Below are positions 1-6,572 of a stretch of 6,904 nt of DNA, piece after piece. The notes beneath the pieces were generated by a model that did not search any database, had not been told where the DNA came from, and was given only the letters and a program-made list of their open reading frames with translations. Both the position numbers and the translations under genes were made by a program. The stretch's first letter is position 1; every line of letters begins with the position of its first letter. Origin of the DNA: an uncultured Microbacteriaceae bacterium (lineage in GTDB: Bacteria > Actinomycetota > Actinomycetes > Actinomycetales > Microbacteriaceae); NCBI GenBank assembly GCA_946481135.1, contig CAMLMQ010000159.1:1-6904 (forward strand). The letters are read 5' to 3'.

Positions 1-117
1 GTCGGGCTGCCGGTGGTGCTGCTCTACCAGGCGTGGAGCTACTGGGTGTTCCGCACGCGCCTCACGGCCGACCACATCCCGCACGCCCACCGCGTCGTCC
101 CCGCCGTCCGTCCGTGA
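1..117 (+). CDS. cydB: Cytochrome bd ubiquinol oxidase subunit II, C-terminal fragment
   Basis: Only the last 38 residues are present; the gene begins before the window. The frame opens at base 1 and ends at TGA 115-117. The visible part is the end of a final membrane helix with the aromatic run YQAWSYWVF, followed by a basic cytoplasmic tail, typical of the CydB C-terminus. CydB is the integral-membrane partner of the haem-bearing subunit CydA in the bd-type quinol oxidase, which reduces oxygen to water with high affinity. Identification rests on this short tail plus the CydDC gene that follows directly, the usual order in actinobacteria. The stop codon overlaps the GTG start of the next gene (GTGA, 114-117), so the two are probably translationally coupled. 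Confidence 0.85.
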   Translation, partial: VGLPVVLLYQAWSYWVFRTRLTADHIPHAHRVVPAVRP

Positions 118-3100
118 CGCTCGTGCCGCGCCTCACGTCGCTGTTCGCCCGGAAAGCCCCTTTCGCGCGCCTGCGATCGGGGCGAACCGGGCACACAGCG
201 ATCGAGGTACCCCGGGGAACGCTCCTCGCGCTCGGGGCGGCGGCGATCGGGCGCGCGGTCGCGCTGCTGCTGATCGCGGAGGGGCTCGCGCGGCTGATCG
301 TCGACGGGGATGCCGCGGGGGCGGCGCTCGCGGCGGCGGGCGCCGTGCTGCGGGCGGCGGCGGGATGGGGAACCGGGGTCGCCGGACGCCGCGCGGCCGC
401 CGCCGCGAAGCTCGGGCACCGTCGGGATCTCGCGCGGGGCGTCGTCGAGCGCGACCTCGACGCCGGCTCGGTCGCCGTGCTCGCCGGGCGCGGGCTCGAC
501 GACCTCGACGGCTGGTTCACGGGGGTCGTGCCGGCCGCGATCGCGGCGGTCGTCGTCCCTCTCGGGCTCGGCGCGCGCATCCTCAGCCTCGACCTGCTGA
601 GCGCGCTCGTCGTCGCGGTGACGCTGCCCCTCGTGCCGGTGTTCATGATCCTCATCGGGATGCACAGCCGCGACACCGTCGAGAAGGCGCAGGATGCGCT
701 CGCCCGCCTCGCCGACCACGTCGCCGAGCTCGCGCGGGGGCTGCCGGTGCTCGTCGGGCTCGGGCGCGACGCGGAGCAGGCGCAGCGGCTCGCCGCGCTC
801 CAGCGCGAACACACTCGGCGCACGGGCGTCGTCCTGCGCACCGCGTTCCTGTCGGCGCTCGCACTCGAGCTGCTCGCGACGATCTCGGTCGCGGTCGTCG
901 CGGTGTTCCTCGGGCTTCGGCTGCTGACGGGAGAGGTGACTCTGCTCGATGCGCTCATCGTGCTGCTGCTCGCGCCGGAGTGCTTCACGGCGCTACGCGA
1001 ACTCGGCGTCGCCCACCACGCCGCCGCGGACGGCCGGGCGGCCCTCGCGCGGGTGCGCGAGCTGCTGCCGACGCGACGTCGCGCGGCGGTGCGCGTGCCC
1101 GGGCCCGGCGTGCGCCTCCGCGACGCGGCGGTGCGCTACGCGGGGCGACGCACCGAGGTGCGCCTTCCCGACGTCGACGTCGCGCCGGGCGAGATCGTGG
1201 CGCTCGCGGGCACGAGCGGGTCGGGCAAGTCGACGGCGCTCGCGGCTCTCGCGGGCATCCTCCCCGCCGGATCCGAGGTCCGCGGCACGGTCGCGGGCGG
1301 CTACCGCGTCGCGTGGGCGCCCCAGGATCCGGCGACGACCGCCGAGACGGTGCGGGCCGAGCTCGCCCTGTTCGCGGGCGACGATCTGGTCGACGGGATG
1401 CTCGCCGAGCTCGGTCTGGAGGGGGTGGCGGATCGCGGGTGCGCGCTGCTCAGCCCGGGGGAGCGACGCCGTCTCGCCGTCGGCCGGGCGCTGCTGCGGG
1501 TCGACCGGGGAGCCCGCGTGCTGCTGCTCGACGAGCCGACCGCGCACCTCGACACCGCCTCCGCCGACCTCGTGCGGTCCGCCATCGCGCTGCGGCGACC
1601 GTTCGCCGCGACCCTGCTCGTGAGCCACGACCCCGCGACGCTCGCGCTCGCCGATCGGGTCGTCGCCCTCGATCTCCGCACCGCGGTCGCGGCGCCGGCG
1701 ACCCGACGGCCCGAGCCCGCGCCCGACGGCGACCTCCCGCCCGCGGCGGCGGTCGCGCGCGAGCACCGGCCGGTTCCGCTCGCGCAGGTCGCGCGACTCG
1801 TGCTCGCGCCGGCCGCGGGGTGGTGGGCGCTCTCGGCGCTGCTCGCCGTCGTCGCCGTCGGCATGGGTCTCGCGCTCACCGCCGTGTCGGGTTGGCTCAT
1901 CGTGCGGGCGAGCGAGCAGCCCGCGATCATGTACCTCCTCGTCGCGATCGTCGGGGTGCGCTTCTTCGGGATCGGTCGGGCGGTCGCCCGCTATGCCGAG
2001 CGGCTCGTCACCCACCGCGCGGCGTTCGGGGCGACGGATGCCGTGCGCCTGCTGCTCTGGCGCGGCATCGCGGGCCGGTCGGCCGGGTCGCGCGACCTGC
2101 TCGAGGGCGGCCGTGCCGTCGACCACCTCGTCGGCACGGTCGGCGTCGTGCGGGACCTGCTGCCGCGCATCCTGCCGCCGCTCGCGGCCGCGCTGCTCGC
2201 CACCGCCGGAGTGGTGCTGACCGTGCACCTCGTCGCCCCGACGGTCACCGCGACGGTGGCCCTCGGGCTCGGGGTCGCCCTCACCGTGCCCGGCGTCGTG
2301 GCGTTCGCAGCGGGTCGCGCCTCGGAGCGCCGTCGCGTCGTCGCCGGGGGCCGCCTCGTGCGCGGCGTCGCAGCGCTCGGCCGCGCATCGCGTGACCTCC
2401 GGGCCAACGGGGTCGCCGAGCGGGCGATCGAGCGGGCCGACCGCGCCGCCTCGACACTCGCGCGTGCCGAGCGCCGCGCCGCCCCGGTCGCCGAGGCCGC
2501 GCCCGTCGTCGCCGCCACGATCGCGAGCCTGACCGCGGTGGTCGCGGGGCTGCAGCTCGCCGGGGGTGTCCCGGTGTCGACCGTCGCGGTCGTCGTGCTG
2601 CTCGTCGTCGCGGCGGGCGACGCGCTCGCCGCAGGCGCCGCGGCCGTGCAGCGGATGCCGGCGCTGCAGGCCGCGCTGGGGAGCGTCGGTCGCCTGCTCG
2701 GCGTTCCGGAGGCTCCCGCGGGAGGGGATCGGGCGGTGTCGCAGGTCGGCGAGGTGGCATTCGAGGATGTCGCCGTGACGTGGCCGGGCGCCGACGGGCC
2801 GTCCGTCGCGGGGGTGCGGTCCGTCGCGGCGCGCGGGGAGTGGCTCGCCGTGACGGGTCCCTCGGGGTCGGGAAAGACGACGCTGCTCACCGCGCTGCTC
2901 GGCGGCGTCGCGCCGTCGGCCGGGCGCATCCGGGTCGACGACGCCGACCTCGCGGAACTCCGCGTCGCCGACTGGCGTGCCCGGGTGGCGTGGTGCCCGC
3001 AGGAGGCGCACGTCTTCGACTCGACGCTGCGCGGCAACCTCGCCCTCGCCCAGCGCGACGGCGACGAGCACCGGATGCGCGACGCCCTGCACCGGGTGGG

Positions 3101-3470
3101 GCTCGGGCCGCTGCTCGACGACCTCGACGCGGGTCTCGACGGACGCACCGGTCGCGGGGGCCGCGCGCTGTCGGGCGGGGAGAGGCAGCGACTCGCGGTC
3201 GCGCGGGCGTTGCTCGCCGACGCCGAGGTCGTGCTGCTCGACGAGCCGACGGCGCACCTCGACGCCCCGACCGCCGACGCTCTGATCGCCGACCTGCGCG
3301 TCGCGCTCGCCGACCGGATCGTCGTGATCGTCACCCATCGCTCCGACGACCTCCGCCCCGAGGATCGTGTGCTCAGGCTGCGGGCATCCGGATTGCCCGA
3401 CGTCGTCGCCCCGGCCGCGCCGACGGCGACGAAGTCGGGCGATCAGGAGAGTAGGCCGGCCCTCAGGTAG
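114..3470 (+). CDS. cydDC: Fused CydDC heterodimer-type ABC exporter (thiol/haem transporter for cytochrome bd assembly)
   Basis: A 1118-residue protein carrying both halves of the CydD-CydC ABC exporter in one chain. In E. coli the two are separate and export glutathione/cysteine (haem has also been proposed as a ligand), which is needed for cytochrome bd maturation. CydD half: membrane domain about residues 35-320; Walker A GTSGSGKS 366-373; signature LSPGE 446-450; Walker B VLLLDEP 469-475; H-loop His505. A proline/alanine-rich linker runs about 515-552. CydC half: membrane domain about 560-870, with the characteristic AVSGWLIVRASEQP and GIGRAVARYAERLV stretches; Walker A GPSGSGKT 915-922; Q-loop Gln963; LSGGE 1019-1023; Walker B Asp1043-Glu1044; H-loop His1075. 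The GTG at 114 was chosen because it forms a GTGA overlap with the cydB stop. The ATG at 33 would lie deep inside cydB. No Shine-Dalgarno is visible, which fits coupling. Fused CydDC proteins are known in actinobacteria. Oddity: the first signature has Pro in place of the first Gly. Confidence 0.93.
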   Translation: MTLVPRLTSLFARKAPFARLRSGRTGHTAIEVPRGTLLALGAAAIGRAVALLLIAEGLARLIVDGDAAGAALAAAGAVLRAAAGWGTGVAGRRAAAAAKLGHRRDLARGVVERDLDAGSVAVLAGRGLDDLDGWFTGVVPAAIAAVVVPLGLGARILSLDLLSALVVAVTLPLVPVFMILIGMHSRDTVEKAQDALARLADHVAELARGLPVLVGLGRDAEQAQRLAALQREHTRRTGVVLRTAFLSALALELLATISVAVVAVFLGLRLLTGEVTLLDALIVLLLAPECFTALRELGVAHHAAADGRAALARVRELLPTRRRAAVRVPGPGVRLRDAAVRYAGRRTEVRLPDVDVAPGEIVALAGTSGSGKSTALAALAGILPAGSEVRGTVAGGYRVAWAPQDPATTAETVRAELALFAGDDLVDGMLAELGLEGVADRGCALLSPGERRRLAVGRALLRVDRGARVLLLDEPTAHLDTASADLVRSAIALRRPFAATLLVSHDPATLALADRVVALDLRTAVAAPATRRPEPAPDGDLPPAAAVAREHRPVPLAQVARLVLAPAAGWWALSALLAVVAVGMGLALTAVSGWLIVRASEQPAIMYLLVAIVGVRFFGIGRAVARYAERLVTHRAAFGATDAVRLLLWRGIAGRSAGSRDLLEGGRAVDHLVGTVGVVRDLLPRILPPLAAALLATAGVVLTVHLVAPTVTATVALGLGVALTVPGVVAFAAGRASERRRVVAGGRLVRGVAALGRASRDLRANGVAERAIERADRAASTLARAERRAAPVAEAAPVVAATIASLTAVVAGLQLAGGVPVSTVAVVVLLVVAAGDALAAGAAAVQRMPALQAALGSVGRLLGVPEAPAGGDRAVSQVGEVAFEDVAVTWPGADGPSVAGVRSVAARGEWLAVTGPSGSGKTTLLTALLGGVAPSAGRIRVDDADLAELRVADWRARVAWCPQEAHVFDSTLRGNLALAQRDGDEHRMRDALHRVGLGPLLDDLDAGLDGRTGRGGRALSGGERQRLAVARALLADAEVVLLDEPTAHLDAPTADALIADLRVALADRIVVIVTHRSDDLRPEDRVLRLRASGLPDVVAPAAPTATKSGDQESRPALR

Positions 3471-3482
3471 GAGAGAGGGCCG
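3457..3482. terminator. Inverted repeat at convergent gene ends, possible bidirectional terminator
   Basis: CGGCCCTC (3457-3464) pairs perfectly with GAGGGCCG (3475-3482) around a 10-nt loop. The stem spans the cydDC stop codon (3468-3470, in the loop) and ends 3 nt before the Nudix stop (3486-3488), so it could serve both convergent transcripts. No T-tract follows on either strand, so it is not a classical intrinsic terminator; GC-rich actinobacteria often lack the tract. Function is inferred from position only. Confidence 0.4.
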
Positions 3483-3485
3483 CCC

Positions 3486-3938
3486 TCAGGGCAGGTCGTC
3501 GAGCGCCGGCACCTGCCCGGCCGCGAGCAGCTCCCGCGCCCGCGGCACAGCCACCCACGCGGCGCGGTCGAACTCGGGGAACGTCTGCATCCGCCCCGAC
3601 CGCGGGGGCCACTCGAGCGAGAAGGTGTTGCTGCGCACCTCGGGCGGGTCGAACCCCGACCCGTCTCCGGCGAACACCGTGAGGCGCTTGCCGGAGGCGT
3701 AGCGGTACTCGCCGAGTTCGGCGTAGCGCCCGGGCGGGGGCGGCGTGCCGATCTCCTCGGCGAACTCCCGCAGCGCGACGGCGAGCAGCTCCTCGCCGGG
3801 CTCGACGAGCCCCTTCGGGATCGACCAGGCGCGTTCCTCCTTGCGGGTCCAGAACGGTCCGCCCATGTGCCCGAGATAGACCTCCCGGCCGTCGGGGGCG
3901 TCGCGCCACAGCAGGAGGCCGGCGCTGCGTTGCGTCAC
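3486..3938 (-). CDS. Nudix family NTP pyrophosphohydrolase
   Basis: A 150-residue cytoplasmic hydrolase, about the size of a single Nudix domain. Nudix enzymes split nucleoside diphosphates linked to another group, releasing a phosphate-containing fragment. The Nudix box runs from Gly43 to Thr65 and fits GX5EX7REUXEEXGU, with the metal-binding acidic residues Glu58, Glu61 and Glu62; only the final aliphatic position is altered (Thr65). The N-terminal SAGLLLWR and the GGPFWTRKEERAWSIPKG stretch (26-43) resemble the group called 'predicted NTP pyrophosphohydrolase' (COG4119-like), whose substrate is not well defined. Start: the GTG at 3938 overlaps the surE stop as GTGA (3938-3935). No Shine-Dalgarno precedes it, so translation probably depends on ribosomes finishing surE. 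It is the last gene of the kinase-surE-Nudix operon. The family call is firm; the substrate is unknown. Confidence 0.9.
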   Translation of the reverse strand: MTQRSAGLLLWRDAPDGREVYLGHMGGPFWTRKEERAWSIPKGLVEPGEELLAVALREFAEEIGTPPPPGRYAELGEYRYASGKRLTVFAGDGSGFDPPEVRSNTFSLEWPPRSGRMQTFPEFDRAAWVAVPRARELLAAGQVPALDDLP

Positions 3939-4753
3939 GCGGACGGCGTGACGTGCAGGGCGCCCCGCTCGCGCCGGGGTCCGACGAAGACGGCGGTGCC
4001 CGACTCCTGCACCGCGACGACGTTGGTGACGGTCGCGTAGCCGGCCGCGAGGAGCGCGGCGTCGCTGCCCTCGATGGGCTCGTCGGGCAGTTCCCGCACG
4101 GTCAGCCGCACGTCGCCCTCGATCGGTTCGGTCATCGTCGTCTGCACGATGCCGAACGGGGCGAGGGTCGCCTCCCGCACCTCGAGCGCTTCGGTCGGCG
4201 GCACGTTGGGCACGTTGAGGTTGAACACCGTGCCCGGCTGGTGCTCGAGCAGAACGGGGATGAGCTCGCGCACGACACCCGCCGCGGTCTCCCAGTGCAG
4301 CGCCTCGGGGGCGAGGCCGACGTCGAGCGACACCGCGAGGCCGCACGCGTCGTTGACCCCGCCCGTGAGCGCCGCGCCGACGGTGCCCGAGTGCAGCACG
4401 ACGCGCCCGAGGTTGGCGCCGCGGTTGATGCCCGAGAGCACGAGGTCGGGGGCCTCGCCGAAGGCGCCGTGGGCCGCGAGCAGGGCGATGAGCCCCGGGG
4501 CGGCGCGCACGCTGAACGCCGGGACGCCCGGCACGGCGTCGAGTTCCCGGCGCTCGACTTTGATCGTCGAGGCGTCGGTGTCACCCGTCACGGCGATCGT
4601 GTTGGTGCCCGTGATGGCCGCGCTCGAGCCGCTCGCCTCCTCGGCGGGGGCGGCGACGACGACGTCGAGCCCGGAGTCGATCGCGGCCTGGGCGAGGGCC
4701 CAGAGGCCCGGCGAGTCGATGCCGTCGTCGTTGGTGATCAGGGCGCGTGTCAT
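3935..4753 (-). CDS. surE: 5'/3'-nucleotidase SurE
   Basis: A 272-residue protein, near the usual 250-270 of SurE. SurE enzymes are metal-dependent survival phosphatases that dephosphorylate nucleoside 5'- and 3'-monophosphates and sometimes short polyphosphate, in the cytoplasm. Visible motifs: the N-terminal ITNDDGIDSPG with the metal-binding pair Asp9-Asp10; VVAAPAEEASGSS, with Ser41 at the expected metal-ligand serine; SGINRGANLG (107-116); and HSGTVGAA (121-128), all SurE hallmarks. Start: ATG 4753 begins exactly at the first beta strand, overlaps the kinase stop as ATGA (4753-4750), and is preceded 8 nt upstream by a strong GGAGGAG ribosome site (4768-4762). The frame stays open far upstream inside the kinase gene, but that part is an artefact of high GC. 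It is the middle gene of a three-gene operon, so both coupling and its own ribosome site may drive it. Confidence 0.94.
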   Translation of the reverse strand: MTRALITNDDGIDSPGLWALAQAAIDSGLDVVVAAPAEEASGSSAAITGTNTIAVTGDTDASTIKVERRELDAVPGVPAFSVRAAPGLIALLAAHGAFGEAPDLVLSGINRGANLGRVVLHSGTVGAALTGGVNDACGLAVSLDVGLAPEALHWETAAGVVRELIPVLLEHQPGTVFNLNVPNVPPTEALEVREATLAPFGIVQTTMTEPIEGDVRLTVRELPDEPIEGSDAALLAAGYATVTNVVAVQESGTAVFVGPRRERGALHVTPSA

Positions 4754-5763
4754 GTCGTGGTCTCCTCCACTCGGGCGGCGAGCTGGTCGGGCGTCACCTC
4801 GCGCGCGGGCGCTTCGGCGCGTGCCGCGGCGTCGGCGTGCGGCAGGGGACGGATGTCGACGAGCTCGCGCAGCCGCTCGATCGTCGCGGCCTCGCCGGTG
4901 CCGAGACCGTGACGGGTGACGTTCTGAGCGCCGGCCGCCGCGCCGAGGAGCGCCGCGTCGGTCATCGACCCGCCGCGGGCGAGCACCGAGCAGAACGCGC
5001 CGACGAACGAGTCGCCCGCACCCGCCGAGTCGACGACCTCCATCTTCGGCGCGACCACCTCGAGCACGTCGTCGTCGAGCAGCAGCAGCGCCGATTCCTC
5101 GGCGCGCGTCACGACGACGACCTCCGCTCCCGCGTCGTGCAGGCAGCGCATCGCGGCGACCACCTGTGCGACGTCGTCCTTCGCGGTGATGCGGCCGTCG
5201 TCGAGCAGCTCCTGGTCGCTGACCTTCGCGACCTTCACCCCGCCGGCGAGGGCGGCATCGAGCCGTTCGCCGGCGAGGTCGACGACGACGGGCACCCCGC
5301 CCGTGCGCAGGTCCGCGGCGAGCCGGCGGTAGAAGTCGTCGGGGAGGATTCCCGAGCCGTGCGGGCCCGAGAGGATGACGAGCGACGCGTCGAGCCCGGT
5401 GCGGAGGGTCAGCCCGTAGAGCTCGTCCTGCTCGTGACGGGAGAGGGCGTCGCCGCCCGACTCGATGATCGGCACCTTCTTGTCGCCGCTGCCCCGGCGG
5501 TCGTTGACGAAGACGCCGCCCCGGGCGTGGCGGTGGAGGCCGACGACCTCCATCCCCTCCTGGTCGAGGAGGAAACCGAGCACGCGCCCCGTCTCGCCCG
5601 AGAGCACCGAGCACAGCTGCACGTCGCAGCCGAGGGATTCGAGCATCCGCGCCTGCCAGACGCCCTGACCGCCCGCGTGCACATGCACGTCGCCGTCGTC
5701 GCTGTGCTCCTCGACGGTGATCTCGAGCACCGGCGACGGCGCGAAGATGACGACGTCGGTCAT
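4750..5763 (-). CDS. PfkB-family carbohydrate (or nucleoside) kinase
   Basis: A 337-residue ribokinase/PfkB-fold kinase that would transfer the ATP gamma-phosphate to a sugar, sugar phosphate or nucleoside. The substrate-side glycine motif is AGGQGVWQA (30-38). The anion hole and catalytic base are in DSAGAGDSF (245-253), with Asp251 as the base. Overall plan resembles the FruK/hexose-kinase branch (COG1105-like), but the usual GGKGxN is GGQGVW here: the lysine is replaced by Gln33 and the substrate-contacting asparagine by Trp36. That makes a standard 1-phosphofructokinase assignment doubtful. A roughly 30-residue Ala/Glu-rich tail (about 305-337) extends past the fold. Start: ATG 5763 is the only candidate, since the frame upstream has no ATG, GTG or TTG before a stop at 5806-5808, and it opens directly into strand 1. 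First gene of the operon; its stop overlaps surE by 4 nt. Family sure, substrate unknown. Confidence 0.88.
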   Translation of the reverse strand: MTDVVIFAPSPVLEITVEEHSDDGDVHVHAGGQGVWQARMLESLGCDVQLCSVLSGETGRVLGFLLDQEGMEVVGLHRHARGGVFVNDRRGSGDKKVPIIESGGDALSRHEQDELYGLTLRTGLDASLVILSGPHGSGILPDDFYRRLAADLRTGGVPVVVDLAGERLDAALAGGVKVAKVSDQELLDDGRITAKDDVAQVVAAMRCLHDAGAEVVVVTRAEESALLLLDDDVLEVVAPKMEVVDSAGAGDSFVGAFCSVLARGGSMTDAALLGAAAGAQNVTRHGLGTGEAATIERLRELVDIRPLPHADAAARAEAPAREVTPDQLAARVEETTT

Positions 5764-5798
5764 GCCCTCAGGGTAGGCATCCCGGGCGGGCGGATCAG
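5764..5798 (-). promoter_or_regulatory. Candidate leaderless promoter of the kinase-surE-Nudix operon
   Basis: Reading the minus strand, a TANNNT-type -10 element TACCCT (5775-5770) lies 6 nt before the kinase ATG, so transcription would start at or next to the start codon. The -35 match at 17-nt spacing is poor (CTGATC, 5798-5793). The only Shine-Dalgarno-like run, GAGGG, ends 1 nt before the ATG, too close to work normally. Leaderless mRNAs with this -10 geometry are common in actinobacteria. The 9-mer CCCTGAGGG (an odd palindrome) overlaps the -10 and could be an operator. Confidence 0.4.
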
Positions 5799-5872
5799 GC
5801 TCTTCTCAGCGGCCGCCCAGAATGCTAGGCCCGTCCAGACGGCGAGGCGGAGGATGCCGGTGCGGCGTCCCG

Positions 5873-5909
5873 CAGATCCAGCCCCACGAGTCAGATCCAG
5901 CCCCACGAG
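5873..5909. repeat. 19-bp tandem duplication at the lipoprotein stop codon
   Basis: The 18-mer CAGATCCAGCCCCACGAG occurs at 5873-5890 and again at 5892-5909, separated only by T5891, giving a 19-bp period. On the minus strand the first-read copy encodes the last residues of the lipoprotein and its TGA (5893-5891); the second lies just after the stop in a shifted frame. It looks like a replication-slippage duplication. The rest of the 127-nt gap (5764-5890) shows no gene and no convincing terminator. Confidence 0.9.
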
Positions 5910-6484
5910 GCGAGGATCGACTCCGACACCGCGAGGCGGTCGGCCTCGGGGAGGTCGTCGCTGAACGAGAACGTGACGACGAAGGTCTGGTCGCCCTGCG
6001 TCGGGTAGTACTGCTCGACGCGGTAGAGGAACCCCTGGCTCTCGAAGCGTGCCGAGAGGTGCGCCGACTCGGCGCCCTCGATCGACACGCGATCGCGCAC
6101 CTCGACCTCGGTCGCCCCGAACTGCTCGAGCTCGGCGACGCCCGCGGTCTCGACCTGCTCGGGCGTGAGCGCCCCGGCGGGTGAGAGCAGCACGTTGACG
6201 TTGTCGCTGAACCCGTCGTCGTCGGTGAGGTCGGCGGCGACGGTGTCGAGCTGCGGGTCGACGTCTCCCGGCGGCACGCCCCAACCCTCGGGCACGTTGT
6301 AGGCGTACCCGGTGCCCTCGATGAGCTCCCCGGTCGCCGGGTCGGCCGAGAAGCCCGGTGCCGTCTGCTCGGTGTCGCCGTCGGCGCCGGGGGTGTCGGT
6401 GGCCGGGGGGCCGGCGACCGCGCAGCCGGCGAGGCTGAGCGAGGCGGCGAGCAGGACGGCGAGGGGCGTGAGCGTGCGAGTCAT
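5891..6484 (-). CDS. Secreted lipoprotein of unknown function (possible PsbP/Mog1-like fold)
   Basis: A 197-residue protein beginning with a lipoprotein signal peptide: MTRTLTP, a hydrophobic core (8-18), and a lipobox LAGC with Cys21 as the lipid-modified residue. After cleavage it would be anchored to the outer face of the membrane. Residues about 22-50 form an acidic, Pro/Thr/Gly-rich linker. The remainder has the pattern of small LpqN/PsbP/Mog1-like lipoproteins: a GYAYNVPEGW opening, an FSFSDDLPEADRLAVSESILASW end, and alternating strands between. That fold suggestion is an inference from pattern, not a motif proof. Start: the ATG at 6484 gives the signal peptide; the frame continues upstream to an ATG at 6587-6589, but this would put 35 non-secretory residues before it and run through the promoter region. 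No Shine-Dalgarno is seen. Divergent from the flavin monooxygenase gene across 98 nt. Confidence 0.8.
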   Translation of the reverse strand: MTRTLTPLAVLLAASLSLAGCAVAGPPATDTPGADGDTEQTAPGFSADPATGELIEGTGYAYNVPEGWGVPPGDVDPQLDTVAADLTDDDGFSDNVNVLLSPAGALTPEQVETAGVAELEQFGATEVEVRDRVSIEGAESAHLSARFESQGFLYRVEQYYPTQGDQTFVVTFSFSDDLPEADRLAVSESILASWGWI

Positions 6485-6503
6485 GGTGTCGACGGTAGAG
6501 AAG

Positions 6504-6530
6504 AACTCAGGTTTCGTCGAAACGGTTCCC
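6504..6530 (-). promoter_or_regulatory. Candidate ECF (SigR/SigH-type) promoter for the lipoprotein gene
   Basis: On the minus strand GGGAACC (6530-6524) contains GGAAC (6529-6525), which is followed after exactly 18 nt by GTT (6506-6504). The SigR/SigH thiol-stress sigma consensus is GGAAT-N18-GTT, so one base differs. Transcription would start about 13 nt before the ATG. A housekeeping alternative overlaps it: TCGACG (6520-6515), 17 nt, TACCGT (6497-6492), ending 7 nt before the ATG, which would make the mRNA leaderless. Confidence 0.4.
6511..6523. promoter_or_regulatory. 13-bp palindrome, possible operator
   Basis: GTTTCG and CGAAAC flank a single central T in a perfect inverted repeat. 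It lies wholly within the 18-nt spacer of the candidate lipoprotein promoter and is among the few AT-containing stretches in this GC-rich window. The position suggests a repressor or activator site; no regulator gene is in the window. Confidence 0.4.
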
Positions 6531-6545
6531 GAGTCTTGACAGACT

Positions 6546-6572
6546 GGGAATCCGCGCGCCCCCGATCCGGTT
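6546..6572 (+). promoter_or_regulatory. Candidate ECF (SigR/SigH-type) promoter for the flavin monooxygenase gene
   Basis: GGGAAT at 6546-6551 is followed by exactly 18 nt (6552-6569) and GTT at 6570-6572. This matches in full the GGAAT-N18-GTT consensus known for Streptomyces SigR and related SigH factors, which respond to disulfide stress. Ten bases separate GTT from the ATG at 6583, so the transcript would have almost no leader. Strand and spacing fit the downstream gene. Confidence 0.55.

Noticed and set aside
33..113. ATG at 33 as the cydDC start
   Set aside because: It would overlap the cydB end by 85 nt and add a Pro/Arg/His-rich stretch unlike CydD. The GTG at 114 gives a clean GTGA overlap.
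993..3338. A 781-codon open frame on the minus strand opposite cydDC, and other long antisense frames
   Set aside because: Its translation is rich in Arg, Gly, Asp and Glu with no domain motifs, the usual shadow of a GC-rich gene. The plus strand carries full ABC transporter motifs.
3939..4346. N-terminal extension of the Nudix protein into surE
   Set aside because: The added part is a low-complexity Arg/Ala-rich shadow of surE. The domain starts just after the GTG at 3938.
4754..5614. N-terminal extension of SurE through the kinase gene
   Set aside because: The frame is open only because of GC bias. SurE homology begins at the ATG at 4753, which has a strong ribosome site.
5853..5871. Possible hairpin (GGATGCC / GGCGTCC) as terminator of the lipoprotein gene
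   Set aside because: On the minus-strand RNA the stem has an internal A/C mismatch and no T-tract follows.
5760..6284. A 174-codon minus-strand frame across the gap between lipoprotein and kinase
   Set aside because: Arg-rich shadow of the lipoprotein gene with no credible start or ribosome site.
6536..6541. Perfect TTGACA -35 hexamer on the plus strand
   Set aside because: No TANNNT-type -10 element lies 16-19 nt downstream. It is probably chance next to the better GGAAT-N18-GTT.
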